Positions 14,012-26,332 are shown, counted from the first letter of the stretch. The stretch: 64,000 bases of DNA from Punctularia strigosozonata HHB-11173 SS5 (GCF_000264995.1 NW_006767447.1:197384-261383); one strand, 5' to 3'. Made by a program: numbers and translations. The notes: generated by a model from the sequence alone, not told the origin.

Positions 14012-17000
14012 TCATCTCCGTTTGCGCTTTCCAAACCCTTTGAACGTTGATCCGTCGTCGGAATCGTCATCCAAGATGGTCACCGTGGGTGCCTTTTTCG
14101 CCGCGGATCGCCTCGTCGAGGCTCGAGTTTGTGTCGCAGCTTTACCGCTCGATCGCAGGGTCAGTGTCTCTCCGGTACCATGGTGGGCCGGCTCCTCGTC
14201 AACGGCATCGTCGCCACGACGGCCTGTTGTGGGATCAGCCTCTCCGTCTGAATCGAGGAAGAGCGGTTGTGGCGTTGGGGATGGCCGACGGTTCGCGGTT
14301 CGTCTCGGCGGAGCAGAGCCAGCGCTCTTCGCCCGCGAGGAGGGTTTGGGCGGTATGTGTCCCTCGTCCTCGGACTCGACGACCGGGGTCAGTGCTGGTG
14401 CTTCGTCGAATGATTGTTCGGGTTGACGCAACGGCCGCTGCGATGCTGGTTCACGTCGCGGCTGGGTTAACCGTTGTGATTGTGACGATTGGGTATTTCG
14501 ACCCCAGACAGCTGCGAAATATGATCTGACCTGAGCGACATCACGCCATTTGACAATATCGAGAACTCACCATCATAGGAGTCATCATCGACGAACAGGG
14601 GGACAGGCTGCTGCCTGCCGGCTTTCGTTTTCTGTCCATGTGTTCAGCATCCAAACAAAGGTTGCAAGGTAAGAAAAGACACTGACCTTCTTGAACTTCT
14701 TGAAGTCTGGTCGACCTTCCCATTCTGGTCTCGTTCCGACGCGCCTTGTGGCGGATGACGCTTGGGGCCGGAAGGGCTCCATCTCGACGACGACCATGAA
14801 ATTACCCCGCATGCCCGAGTCATCGCCGAAATCGGCGAGAACGTTCCAATCCTCCTCACGTTCTTCCTCTGCGGCATCGGGCACAGCTATCCGCAAGTTG
14901 TTAAATTCGCGGTCAAATTGGTCTTCGTTCTTCTTGCCCTTTTTCTTGGTCGCCAGGGCTTTGAGGAACGCGGGATCCTGGTCGGGCTTACTTGTCGCTG
15001 CTGCGGTCTTTGAGGATGGTTTCGAGGTCCCTGCTGCAGGGACATCCGCTGCCGACCTCGACGAGAAAGTAGACAATGGTTTTCGAGACGACGGCGGCTT
15101 GGAAGTAGGATTGACGACTGCACTTGCATGTTGAAAGGCAGGCGGTTGAGGCTGGTCCACGGTCCGTCTCTTGGCAGGTGGGCTAGGGAGCCTCTCAATT
15201 CCGTGTAAAAAAACGCCAAACGGACGAACGCACCCGTCCATATCAACGTCTTCGCCATTCTGTTCCGGCGCCTTCCTCTTGCCTGCCCTTGGCACAGAGA
15301 ATCTGTCCGTCATCTGGCTCTCCTCCTCTTCTTCCGGCACTGCAGCGAGACTAGAGACCGCGCCAGATCGGGTGCCATAGTCTGTCATCCTCGACTCGGG
15401 CTGGGTGTAGCTCTGCGTCTGCTGAGCGATACTGGCAAACATCGCGTCCGGATCTTCGTCGACCGCGTCCGGTCGCGCGCTCTCTTCGAAAAGGGCTTTG
15501 AACCGCTTCAGAGGCGGCTCCTCCTCCGGTTCCATGCTGACAGTCGGGATGTCGTCCGAGTTGACAAGGAGAGCCGCAGCCGAGGTCCCCACCCGACGCT
15601 TCAAACGTCCTGATCGAGCTGGCGTTGGAGGCTGAAGATACAACTCTGTTAAAACAGGACACCGACGAACGGGCTTCGTGACAGCTTACCTCGACCTTCT
15701 CCGTATTCCGGGCAGTAGGCTGAGACATATCTTCGTCAATGATATGGGAAGGATCATCAACGCCAACGATCATGGGCTTGGCAGCTTTCGCTCGCCTAAC
15801 CAATGTCTGCCGGAACGAATATCTTAACGACGCGACGCGACGCTCCGGAGTGTGCGACTCACTCGTTTAGGTCTGACCTCGACTTCCGCGTCAGAACCGC
15901 CCCAGGCTGCGTCTGGTACGGTAGCTGAACTGGCTGTCGCAGTGACCGCGGGAGGGGCTTCAGAGGCCTCTCGCGAAGGAGCTCGGCGTTTCAATGGCCG
16001 TCGGGCAACAGGACCCGCAGGGGCATGCGAAGATTCGGCATGTTGCGATTGTGCGACGTCATCGTGAGCCTGTGCGTCGACCGGACTCGTGGATCGCGAT
16101 TTCTGCTGGGTCGGATGCGTCGGAGGAATGATGGAAGGGATGGGAGAGGATGTGGGCATCGCCGCCTCTGTTGAACAACGTATCAGTTGAGTCGCAGTGA
16201 ATTGCATTTACTGGATGCACCCTGTCCTTCGTCCGATAGGTCAGAATGCAGCTGATTCGCATCAACGAGTAAGATGGCTCTGAATACATGGTCCAGCGTG
16301 AGGAAGCGCAAGTCGAAGCTGACAAGACAGTGCGTCAGGCACCGCCGTCGAACAGACCGGATGCTCAACGTCACCTACCTTTTGGCTTCTTCCGCGAGGT
16401 CAACGAGGCCGGGATCATCCTCGTCCACATCGTGCCGGATGAGCACTAACTTCTTCTCCGTGGAGGAGTGCTTGACCAATACGCGATGAAACCTCGTCCG
16501 ACCCCATTCTGCGCGCCATTGAGTAGGTTCTCAAGAATGCGCGCATCACGACGCACCCAGTGCGAAGCCTTCGTAATGGCCCTTTCCGCGGAGGATCAGA
16601 TCCCTCACATTTTCTTTGACCTCTTGCTCATGCGTGACGATGACGAAACGGATATCCTGAAACGAACATGGGTGATCGACATTCAACGAAGGAATGTTAC
16701 TCACCGAGAAGAAGTCTTGAAAGCGATCGAAGTTTCGATCGTGGTCAGGATCCCAGGTAGACCATTGCCTGATCTTGTTCGCGGAAACGCTGTCTTGGAG
16801 GCAGACCGGCAGAGAGTCAACCGACGGGAGGGAAGGTCGATATTTGGGAAGTTTCTCGTCCGGAAGTGTGAATTGCTTCTCCAAGGAGGCTAGCGCCATG
16901 ATAAGTTGATGTTAATGTTGATGTGGGCAGACGAAGAAGCATGCTTACATCGAGTCTGTCCCTCCTCCATCTTTCCGAGCGCGACGACCTCTGCAAGCCA

Positions 17001-17800
17001 CTCGGGTTTGACAAACTTCGTTAATGTGAGGAGTGCGGTTGCGGTGAGTAAGGAGGGGGATAGCTTGGCAGTAACGAAATGGGTCGTCGAAGGCATGGGA
17101 GATGTGGTTAGATGTACGCCTACACAGCGTACACAAGGGTGAGTATCTATTCGCCCTGCGGGAAGATTGACACGGACCAATTTTTGCGCATTTTTCCAGA
17201 AATTTGGGCTCTTGAGGACGCGAATAAGATGCGGAGTAACATGTTAGTTCGTGCCACTTCACGCTTTGACGCCAAACAACAGAACGCTCCAGATCAGAAG
17301 AAGACCAGACGCATAGAATCCGCGACTGCTCACGTTAATCGTATGCCTTGCACAATTCTCACCACATCCCCGTGTTGAAGAGAAATATCGGTGTTCCCGT
17401 TGACCACAACTGCCTCGATTTTCCCGGTGATAGTATCAGCACGATCGACCGTAACGATCTTCGCCCGGTCGTTCGTCATCATCAGACTCGGCACAAACTC
17501 GGGCTTCATCTAGCGGCAGTCAGAAACGAGCACGTACGAGAGGTGGTCATGTCTCCTACCACGTCTGGTATGCTCATAGGTCCAACAGCGAAGCTGCAGT
17601 GACGCGAAGACACCTTCTTGTTGGCAACTATCAAGTCCTGATCTTTCCGGCCGAGCGTGTATTCCCTCCCCGGTTTAAGCAACTTGTGCTCTAATGGAAC
17701 ATGTGAAGGACTGTGAGCATGGTCATAGCGAGGCTCGATTAATGAACTCACTCTCGCCTTCACCTTCGACATCATCGAACGGTCCACTGATGACCCACAT
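14012..17800 (-). CDS. nbs1: Nbs1/nibrin, DNA-break sensor of the Mre11-Rad50 complex
   Basis: Fourteen exons join in phase to 1012 residues: 17752-17800, 17560-17690, 17334-17509, 17178-17263, 16949-17119, 16705-16889, 16557-16656, 16379-16508, 16212-16318, 15863-16167, 15690-15806, 14687-15631, 14571-14607, 14012-14511. Start MWVISGPFDD; FHA domain (LKPGREYTLGRKDQDLIV, KVSSRHCSF, ITGKIEAVVVNGNTDI, LQHGDVVRIV); BRCT region (CAKIGVHLTTSPMPSTTHFV, TKFVKPEWLAEVV); a long basic/acidic disordered middle; the Mre11-binding motif DFKKFKKVPLF; and an acidic C-terminus with FKGF near the end, like the Tel1/ATM-binding tail. In the FHA core the usual S-R-x-H reads S-S-R-H. The protein is longer than human NBS1 (754 residues) because of the middle. 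It is nuclear and tethers Mre11-Rad50 and activates Tel1. It converges with the glucoamylase gene. Confidence 0.9.
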
Positions 17801-18909
17801 TGGATTCTGAGCCCAGTAGCGTTCAACTTGTCCAATATTCGAGACCTTTCAGGTAACGATCACTGAGCGCTGGGTAGCGTTTATTGGGCGTGCAGCGGAT
17901 ATCCGAGATGTGCCCAAAAGCTGTTGTAATGAGAGCAGTATGATAGAACAACAATTGGAAGCAAAAGCTTGACTCGGTCCAGAGGCTCAGACTGGCTCTA
18001 ATCTCCCCAAGGCAGACTTTCGATGGGTAGTGAAGACAGTCGTTACCGTGGACTAACTGAACTCAGAGCGCCGGATGTGAGCGCCGACGGTCTTTCGCGT
18101 CGCGGAGCGATCACGTGGAAGGCTTACATCTCTCGAGAGTCGCGCCCAGCGCCAGCGTTTCAATGTCATCTGAGAGGGTCAAGAGCGATTCCTCTTGCAT
18201 GGGTCTGAAACGGCGATATCATTCACTGAGCTCAACCCCCCAGGCTCAAACTTCCCCTTACCTTCGGAGGTGTTGAATATCGTGTCTTGTTCACTGAGCG
18301 GCGATTGCCCACTACATATATGTCAAGACCGAGAGCAATGACAAGAATCGGTGGTGTGTATGTGCTAGTCTATTTGAACGCTACTTCATATCACGCACGT
18401 TTACAGGACGTTGGAAGCAGGGCGATGCATGATTCCTCGTTGAAGGGCTGCAATTCATGCCGTAGCGGTCCATAGTTGTAAGATGGCATGCCAGTCTGAG
18501 CCGCACCGATGTTCCAATCCAGAAGCGAAGCTTGGCATGAAGACGCAGTCCTATTGATTGACATGTCCTGCTGTCTGTGAGATGGTCGAACGAGGGGCGT
18601 GGTAGGCATACGGATGCCGTGACCTACATGACGTACCAGCAGGCCATGGATCTTAGCAAGGCCTGTGCGTCAGCAAAACCCCTGGGAGCGGTGTATGTAT
18701 CAAAGAGCCCGGTGGGAGACTTCCTCTGACTAGGAAGCAGAACAGAACTGCTTACGATCTATCAATAACGACATGAATGGTGCCGGGCCCGAAATCGCTC
18801 CACACACTCAACACCGATGCAGTCATAAAATCTCATGACCGACGCTACTTAACGCGCAGCTCTCTGCTTGTTTGACTCCCGTTTCCTGTCTAAAGGTCCT
18901 CCGTAAATC
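17801..18909. other. divergent intergenic region between nbs1 and a P450 gene
   Basis: Just over 1.1 kb with only short overlapping frames and no motif. It must hold the promoters of the minus-strand nbs1 gene and the plus-strand P450 gene. Confidence 0.5.
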
Positions 18910-21406
18910 ATGTTTGATATCATCGGGATCTGCGCACTCGTCTTGGCGCTATGGGGATTGCAGAAGTTCTATAATCGCGCAGTGATCAAGTCCGTTCTCA
19001 GGAACCTGCCAGGACCATCGAATCCATCGTTTATTGTTGGTATGTGCTCCCGTGCTCCCGTCCAAGTCGGTACTCTACACGAGTCCTACCACTGACGGCC
19101 CACATTGGGGGTTAGGAAACTTGAAGCAGTTGTGGAATGCTGATGCATTCCCGTTCCATCAAGAGATCGCCGATATGGGTTCGGCTGTCAAAGTGCATGG
19201 TTTCTTCGGGGTACGGATCGCGAGCATTGCTACAGTCTGTGATCCAAAGCTGACAGCGCGCCGTAGGACGAACAATTATATCTCACGGATCCTCGGGCTT
19301 TGCACCACGTTCTTGTCAAGGATCAGGAGATCTTCGAGGTAAGTGCCAACAATCTGGAGTAAGACTTTGCACTTGCTATTGTTATTACTTTTGATTGCTT
19401 ATACACCGTGATACCATTGAAGAATTTCGAGGCTACTGTGGGGGAATGGTCTCGTTGCAAGCCTTGGTCAGTGTAAGATATGCGCTTGTGTAACGATAGA
19501 TACTCAAAGCATCCGGTATCAGGAGAGCAGCATAGACGGTTCGTAGTTTCAATATACCATGTTCGGCCTTACTGAACTACATATTTACGATGGTGCCTAG
19601 GCAGCGAAAGATGCTCAACCCTCTGTTCTCCCCGGCGCATCTGCGCACGCTGGTCCCAGTCTTCATCACAATCGCAGAACAGGTTCGCCTTGCTTGAAGC
19701 CGTGGACAGTGACAAGTCATCTGATGATCGTACTCGCTGGCAGCTGCGTGATGCATTGACTCGACACATCAGTGGCTCGGATAACGAGATCGATGTTTTG
19801 GAATGGTGTTCCAAGGCAGCCCTAGAATATATAGGGATCGGCGGCCTGGGCTATTCATTCGAAACGCTGAAAGAAGGGGCGAACAATGCTTACAGCAATT
19901 CGGCAAAGAATCTACTGTGCGTCCTTTCTCGCTTTATGTGATGTACAGGTCATGACGGACATGATCAGCCCAGCCGTTTTCCCCATCGCTCCACTTAGCA
20001 TCCTACTTCCCTATATCACAGCTGTCATCTCACCTGACTTTGGAAGGAAGCTGGTGGATGTGCTGCCATTTCCCACGTTACGGAACGTTAAGAATATTGT
20101 CGACATGATAGACGAGACAAGTAGAATGATCTACGAGCAAAGGAAGCAGACGATACTGCGCGGGGATGGCGAGGAGTACGACCAGGTCGCAAATGGGAAG
20201 GACATTATGACCACACTTTGTCAGTTCCTCTGGTTCGTACTACCTGCGACGTACTGATAAGCTATCAGTGCGCGCAAACTTGGCAAGCGATGAGAAGGAT
20301 CGTTTGCCAGATGACCAGATGTTCGGGCAAATGAAGTGCGTTGTGGCCCCTATACCGCGATGAGAACTGGCCTAATATCCGCAGCTTGCTCATATTCGCC
20401 GCATATGATACCACGTAAGGCAGTATGATAGTTTCCGCACCACTGAGCCCCGGCGCTGACCGGCCATTTTCTGAAGATCATCTGCCCTTGCTCGAATACT
20501 TCACTTGCTCTCGGACAACCAGAGTGTTCAAGACGAGCTTCGGCACGAGATCAAGGAGATGCATATACAACTCGGAGACGTAACGCCAAGCTACGATCAA
20601 TTGAACTCCCTTCCCCTCCTGGACAGTGTCATTCGCGAGACGCTTCGCTTGTGAGTCACCGTGATCATTTTCTCGTTGAGTGGTCCTCATTCAAAGCGAC
20701 AGGTACGCTCCTGTCCCTTTCGTGCTAAGAACGTGAGTAATCTTTGCGGAGTAAACATTATTAACCTGATTTCCCCCACCAGAGCGTGCAAGGATGTCGT
20801 TATACCCCTTCGCACGCCTACAATCGGTATTGACGGCACGATTATCCACGATTTACCCATCCGCAAGAATCAGGGTATATTCGTGGGCATCACCATGGCG
20901 AACAGGAACAGCGCCATCTGGGGACCAGACGCCGCGGAATGGAAGCCGCACCGCTGGCTGAAGCCGCTTCCGCATAGCGTCACAGATGCGCGCATCCCCG
21001 GCGTGTATTCCAATCAGTGAGTGGCGAGAGCAGTGTCCGACGATGCCAAATTCTGATTATCACGAAAAATTACGAAGGCTCACATTCATTGGCGGAAGTC
21101 GTGCGTGCATGTGAGTAACTCGTGTCATGCACCGACGGTCTCTCCCTCTCCTGCTCACCTAGGACCACAGCGGGTTCAAATTCTCGGAATTGGAGATGAG
21201 TGAGTATAATAACTTGATCCGGGTTGCTGCATTCTCACACGGAAACGCGCACAGAGGCCGTCTTATACATGCTCATGCACAACTTCAAGTTTGAGCCATC
21301 CAAATCGGAGATCATCTGGAAGTTCGGGACCGTGATGGCCCCCTCTGTCAAAGGATCACCGGAGGAATCCACACCCCGCCTTCCGATGAAGATCACGGTC
21401 ATATAA
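18910..21406 (+). CDS. cytochrome P450 monooxygenase
   Basis: Membrane-anchored haem-thiolate oxidase of unknown substrate. Hydrophobic anchor MFDIIGICALVLALWGL, then LPGPSNPSFIVG. Exons in phase: 18910-19039, 19116-19210, 19267-19338, then a block ending at 19466 (LLWGNGLVASLG), 19523-19538 (16 bases), 19601-19682, 19744-19916, 19969-20219, 20269-20335, 20385-20414, 20477-20650, 20703-20732, 20783-21016, 21078-21110, 21171-21199, 21255-21406. Landmarks: QRKMLNPLFSPAHL (C-helix), LEYIGIGGLGYSF, FAAYDTT (I-helix), ETLR (the ExxR motif), the haem loop FIGGSRACIG with its cysteine, and a VMAP-type C-terminal segment. The junction between IFE (to 19338) and LLWGNG could not be resolved; a small exon may be missing from the model, or that part may be damaged. 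The rest looks intact. Confidence 0.85.
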
Positions 21407-21678
21407 ACTGACATTCCTGTGTTCGTCGCGTTTCAGTGTAGAGTACTTTGAGTGGTGTTCGGCACTCCGCTTCGTTACCTCGAATTGACGTAGATGGCAG
21501 ATCCTTGCAAAGCTTATAGACGGGCGCTGGAGCGCTGGGCCCATCTTTAGTGCTACTGAGTATGGCTGAATGAAGTATCGAACGACTACTTGGTTCAGAC
21601 GCGCTTAATGCCGATGCGATTATATCCTGTGGGAGGGCTACGATGAGACCACGAATGCGTACACGACGGCCATAGTTT

Positions 21679-22376
21679 TCAAGAAAGAGACAAGCTCTCC
21701 AGGTTGAACGAGCTTGTAGGCTCGCAGGCAAGTTGGATCAGACCCGCGCTGGTGGTGATAGGTGCGGACGTCTCCGGATCGGATTCGTAGAACGCGCCGG
21801 GACTTGAACAGTCCGCGCTACCGGCGAAGCCGATCGTCTCGCCGAAGTCCGAACCGATGTTCCACACCTGCTTGGCGGGTGGAGTCGTGGCGTCCCCGCA
21901 CGTCTGCGCTTTGATGAGCCAAGGCTCGGCGCTGGGGAAGTTTTCGATGGTGAGGCAGGTGTTGGGGCCTACGAAGGAGCTTTGTTGGACGACAATGCGG
22001 CCGAGGAAGATGTCCGCGTTGGGGAATTGGCCGCCGAGAGCGGGGCAGGCCTGGATGACAGAAACAGTGTGAAATGGGTTCAAGTCTAACGCTTAGGGAT
22101 GCGTACCTGGAAGTCGACGCCGAAGGACGTCACGATACCATGGTCGGCAGTGACAACCTCATGATGCTCATTCAGTCCGAAGTGAATCGTATCTAAGGAT
22201 ATACATCTCAGCGACATCGGTGACAGCACGAGAATTCCAGGAGACGTACCGTTAGTGAAACCGCTGAACAATCCGGAGTGCACGGTTGAGCATGCTTGGC
22301 TTTGCCGCTCAGCGATGGTGGCGCCGTGCACCGCGAGCATTGCGCTCAAGAATGAGAGAGCGCGCACAGTGAACAT
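21679..22376 (-). CDS. small secreted protein of unknown function
   Basis: Exons 22250-22376, 22107-22192 and 21679-22050 join in phase to 194 residues. The start MFTVRALSFLSAMLAVHGA is a signal peptide. The mature protein has cysteines at QACSTV, FQACPAL, NTCLTI, KAQTCGD, ADCSSP and LACEP, consistent with a disulfide-bonded extracellular fold. The repeated hydrophobic-plus-WNI or WLI pattern hints at a beta-trefoil, but that is a guess. I do not recognise the family. Similar secreted proteins of about 200 residues are frequent in Agaricomycete secretomes. A TATA box stands 54 bases upstream. Confidence 0.75.
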
Positions 22377-22429
22377 AATTAGGGGTACGGTGCTGAAGAC
22401 CGCGTCTTCAGGACCGAGACGCACACGTA

Positions 22430-22435
22430 TTTATA
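22430..22435 (-). promoter_or_regulatory. TATA box of the small secreted protein gene
   Basis: TATAAA on the minus strand, 54 bases before the ATG at 22376. Confidence 0.55.
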
Positions 22436-23202
22436 CGAGGTCGATGCGTAGCCGCGATCACGAATCAGGTCACAGGATGCTACCTGTGATGAGAGATGGC
22501 GGCGAACACGGCATGCAGCTGCATTTCATTTGTTGAGTAATCCGATCGGCACGGAGCTTGTCCGTTCATAGCGCTGGAGCTACTTACCTTGCTGGGACCT
22601 GCCGAAGAGTTGGTGACGGACGGGTTTGAGCATCAAGTGCATTGCGTTCAACTCTGTCATGTCTCATAACTCATTTCCAATGGCGGAACCTGCCCCGCTT
22701 CCATGAGCTTCTTCACGACACGACAAACGCGAAGACATTGCTAAGATCAAAGTGATTTGTATGAGAGAAGTAGCCCTGAATACGTAGGCCAAAGCCAGAA
22801 GGTTTCAACTAGTTGCGTCAGCCTGGAATGCGGTACAACAGCCTCGCTGTCGGACTGGCAAGCGCGATGTGCCGATCGCAGGCGACACGGTCGCCGTCGC
22901 CGGACTACAAGTCGGATGATGTGTAAGGGTGCCGGCGTCGAGCGAAGACATGACCGTAACTCAAGCAGTGCGCATGTGGGCTCGTCGAGTGAAGCGCGTA
23001 CAGTGATCAAGAAACATGCTGTTGGTATCGTGCTCGCTCCAGACTGAGTCTCCAGCCAGTCGAGACGGAGGCATTGGCGAAGTTCGCACGCCGTCGGGTC
23101 CATGCGGGAGTCACATCCGCATCACAACGCGTCACAGCGAATATTCCGTCACACTATCGCCCGCCCTCCTCCTCCCCTCATCGAACACCACCGACCGAAA
23201 CG
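22436..23202. other. divergent intergenic region
   Basis: No gene seen. It lies between the minus-strand secreted protein and the plus-strand oxidase subunit, so it carries both promoters. A CT-rich tract precedes the ATG of the latter, common in fungal housekeeping promoters without a clear TATA box. Confidence 0.5.
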
Positions 23203-23834
23203 ATGTTGAACGCGGCCCTTCGTGCTGCGCGCCCCGCTGCGCTCGTCGCGCGCTCCGCTGCCAGGCGCTCCGCTGCCAGGCCCGCCGCCCGCCTGCCCGC
23301 GCGCGCGCTCTCCACCACCGCGCTCCGCGCGTCCGACCACGGCCCCAAGCCGCCGAGCCTCTTCGGCCCCGGTGGAAAGCCCGGTGAGGTGCCCACCGAC
23401 GAGGAGCAAGCCACCGGTCTCGAGCGCCTGCAGCTGCTCGGTGAGCTCGAGGGCGTTGACGTCTTCGACATGGACGAGGTCTTGGACTCGAGCCGCCTCG
23501 GCACGCTCGCGGACCCGGTCAAGGTCCCGTCCTTGGTCAGTGGTTCTCCTCACAGAACCCGGGAATGAATGCGTTGTACTGACTGCCTTTGCTGCCTCTT
23601 GCGTGCAGGCTCCCGCTCGCCTGATCGGCTGCACCGGTGTCCCCGCCGACTCGCACGATGTCATCTGGATGAACCTCGAGCACGACAAAGTTCGTCGTTG
23701 CGGCGAGTGCGGCTCCGGTTCGTCCAGTATCTTGCCGCCATCTGCGAACTTGCACTCATGCTCCCCGTTCAGTCTATGCACTCGACTACAAGGGCGACCC
23801 GGAGGCCCTCCACGGCGAACACGCCCACCACTAG
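23203..23834 (+). CDS. cox4: cytochrome c oxidase subunit 4 (mammalian Vb-type), mitochondrial
   Basis: Exons 23203-23535, 23609-23717 and 23773-23834 join in phase to 167 residues. The first 45 or so residues are Arg/Ala-rich without acids (MLNAALRAARPAALVARSA ...), a mitochondrial presequence. The body has ATGLERLQLLGELEG, then PARLIGCTGVPADSHDVIWM and RRCGECGSVYAL, where the cysteines and histidine form the structural zinc site of the COX5B/Cox4 family, and a short histidine-rich end. The protein is a nuclear-encoded subunit on the matrix side of complex IV. The presequence coding is repetitive (two near-identical GCTCCGCTGCCAGGC units around 23260-23282), which may vary in length between strains. 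The gene looks intact and is probably constitutive. Confidence 0.9.
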
Positions 23835-24187
23835 AAGATGATACTACGCTGTACTCCGGCTGGCTGCTGTTGAAAAGACCTGCAATCGTATCTTCATGCC
23901 CTCTTCTCAGCCGAGTTTGAGAGCTAGATCACGTCGACTGAGGTTTACTTGACGACCTCAACACGTGTGATTAGCTGGTGGGCATCGAGTCCCCACGCAA
24001 GCTCGCGCTCCAGTCTGAAGACTGGTCACCCCGCCAAGTTCAACACTCGAGATTTGCAATGCCTTGCGAACAGGCGACCGGCTTGTATGCAATCTAATGT
24101 ACAACATGCTTGGTAGGGAAATCTATCTACAAACTCAAGACGACAATTCGTTTCTTTTTCTCCCTGAAAATACCTTCTGCAGTAGGA

Positions 24188-26332
24188 TCACGCTGTCGTC
24201 GCGGCTGCATTGCACTGCGTCTGCTGATCGCCGCACGCGGCGACGGTGAGCGCACCCTTGTTGCCGGACGCGTTCGCTGCGTTGGCGCATTGGTTGTGCT
24301 GCACGTCGCACGAGCGCACGAGCGCGTTCTGCTCGTCCTTGAACGACGCGTTGCCGTCCACCTGGAACGAGCCGTCCGCGTTGGCGGTCACGGCGGGGGC
24401 CGTGACGCCGCCGAGCGCGCCGGTGAAGGTCTGCAGGTTGCCTCCGGCGGACGCGGCTGAGGTCGAGGACGCCGCGGCGGACGACGTGATGGACGAGGCA
24501 GAGGCGGAGCTGGAGGCGCTCGAAGCGGCGGAGGAGCCGGTGCCGGCGATGACGTTGCCCTGGTCGTCGACGCTGGCGACGGCGGCGAAGTCGGTGGTGA
24601 TCCCGAAGACGGCGTTGAAGGCGTCGGCTTGCCCGCCGGTCTTCGCTGTGACGGTGTCCGCGGCGGCCTTGGCCTTGGCGCAGGTGTCCTTCGCGGTTTG
24701 GTCTGCGCCGCAAAAGTTGACGAGCTGGTCGCACATGAACTCTGTAGGCCGTCGGGGGGCTATGAGTGCTTGGCGTACAACAAGCACACTGTGATGAAAG
24801 ACTCACGAGTGATGATGTCGATGTTCTGTGCGCTGCCGTGGTCGTAGGACGTCTTGTCGACGGGCTGGAACGAGGTCTCTTTCCGGTTGTCGAAGCCGGT
24901 CGCGAACTCGATTTGCGGGACGGTGCACTTGCCGAAGTCGCCGATCGCGGACGAGGACGCGGTGGAGGAGGCGACGGCGGCGGAAGCGGACGCAGAGACG
25001 GTGGCGGAAGCGGACGCAGAGACGGTGACGGTCGAGGTGATCGTGCTGGTGACTTCGGCCGCGCAGCTTGCGCTATCGTCCCCGGAGGCGGAGTCGTCGA
25101 CGGCGGCGGAGGTGGTGGTATCTGCCGCGGCGGAGGCGGTGACCGTCACCGTCACGTCGCCGGGGCAGTCCGTGGCCGTCGCGTCCGCTGCAGATGTGGT
25201 GGTGGTGGTGGTGGTGTCGGCGGCGGCAGAGCTCGCGGCGCTGGACCCGGTGCCCGCAACGACGTTGCCTTGGTTATCCACTTCGGCGACGGCGGCGAAG
25301 TCGGTGGTGATCCCGAACACGGCGTTGAACGCGTCCGCCTGGCCGCCGGTCTTGGCGGTGACGGTGTCCGCAGCGGCGCGCGCCTGCTGGCAGGTGTCCT
25401 TCGCGGTCTGGTCAGCGCCGCAGGTGTTGGTGAGCGTATCGCAGATGAACTGGGTGATGATGTCGATGTTCTGCGCCGAGCCGTGGTTGTACGAGGTCTT
25501 GTCGACGGGTTGGAAGGATGTCTCCTTCCGGTTGTCGAAACCGGTGGCGAACTCGATCTGCGGGACCGAGCAGGAGCCGAAGTCACCGATGGCGGAGGAG
25601 GAGGAAGCGGTCGACGATGCTGCCGCGGCGCTGGAGGTGGACGAGGCGATGTCGACGTTCGCAGCTGACGTCGCGGCTGCGATGGCCGACGACGAGGATG
25701 CGCTCGCGACCGCGCTGGACGTCGTATTGGAGCTCGCGGAGCCGGCGGTGCCGAAGGGGAACGTGTTCGACTGAGACCCCTTCTTCACCGTCGCCTGCGG
25801 GGAGGCAGGGTCGAAGAAGGAGTTCGGGTCGTTCGCCGGGTCCTGAGCCTGCACGAGCCCGTTCAGCTCGGCGTGCTTGGGCGCCTTCTGGCAGAAGACG
25901 GAGTTTCGGAGGATGTTGGGCTGCACGGAGAAGTCGGGAGGTGTGTTCTTCTCCACCTGGCGGTACTCGACCGCGAGCGCGATCATGTTCGCCTTCGTCG
26001 CGTCGTCGAACTGCTGGGCCGCGTCTGAGTTGTCAAAGGGTGAGAACTTGTGGGCGACAAACAGACTGGGACATACCTATGATAGCGTCTGCCATGTCTT
26101 GCTGCGTGCACTCGCCTTGCGCGGCGAGGAGGGGTGTGATGGCTTGGCCTGCGAGGACGCCGCAGACCTCGCCGGGACAGGCGGCAGAGAGCTTATCGAT
26201 CATTGCGGGGTGTTCCTGGCCAAAGCGACGGGGGTGAAGGAGGACGGCGTGGCCATCGCGTTCAAGCCAACGCTCGCGGGCGAGGCCATGGAGGGCAAGG
26301 GAGACAAAGACGAGGAGCGACTTGGAGAACAT
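24188..26332 (-). CDS. secreted Ser/Ala-rich protein with tandem duplicated module
   Basis: Exons 26077-26332, 24807-26024 and 24188-24741 join in phase to 675 residues. After a signal peptide (MFSKSLLVFVSLALHGLA) comes a domain of about 150 residues (AACPGEVCGVLAGQ, QQFDDATKANMIALAVEYR), then Ser/Ala/Thr-rich linkers separating two near-identical modules of about 120 residues. Each module runs from AIGDFG through PQIEFATGFDNRKETSFQPV, NIDIIT, CGADQTAKDTC and DAFNAVFGITTDFAAV to GTGSSAAS (about 25229-25595 and 24512-24955). The C-terminal part has paired cysteines (RSCDVQHNQC, ACGDQQTQC). The module occurs singly in many Agaricomycete secreted proteins of unknown function. The second copy is split by a 65-base intron that the first lacks at the same codon. 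The protein is probably extracellular or wall-bound and heavily O-mannosylated. Confidence 0.85.

Noticed and set aside
16509-16556. Possible frameshift in nbs1 after HYEGFALG
   Set aside because: A normal 48-base GT-AG intron here restores the frame to EWGRTRFHRVLV, so no lesion is needed.
24766-25774. Two long plus-strand open frames (300 and 306 codons) opposite the Ser/Ala-rich gene
   Set aside because: They mirror the GC-rich, repetitive Ser/Ala codons of the minus-strand gene. Their text is Gly/Arg- or Ala/Val-rich without a domain, and the minus strand has a signal peptide, cysteines and correct splice phases.
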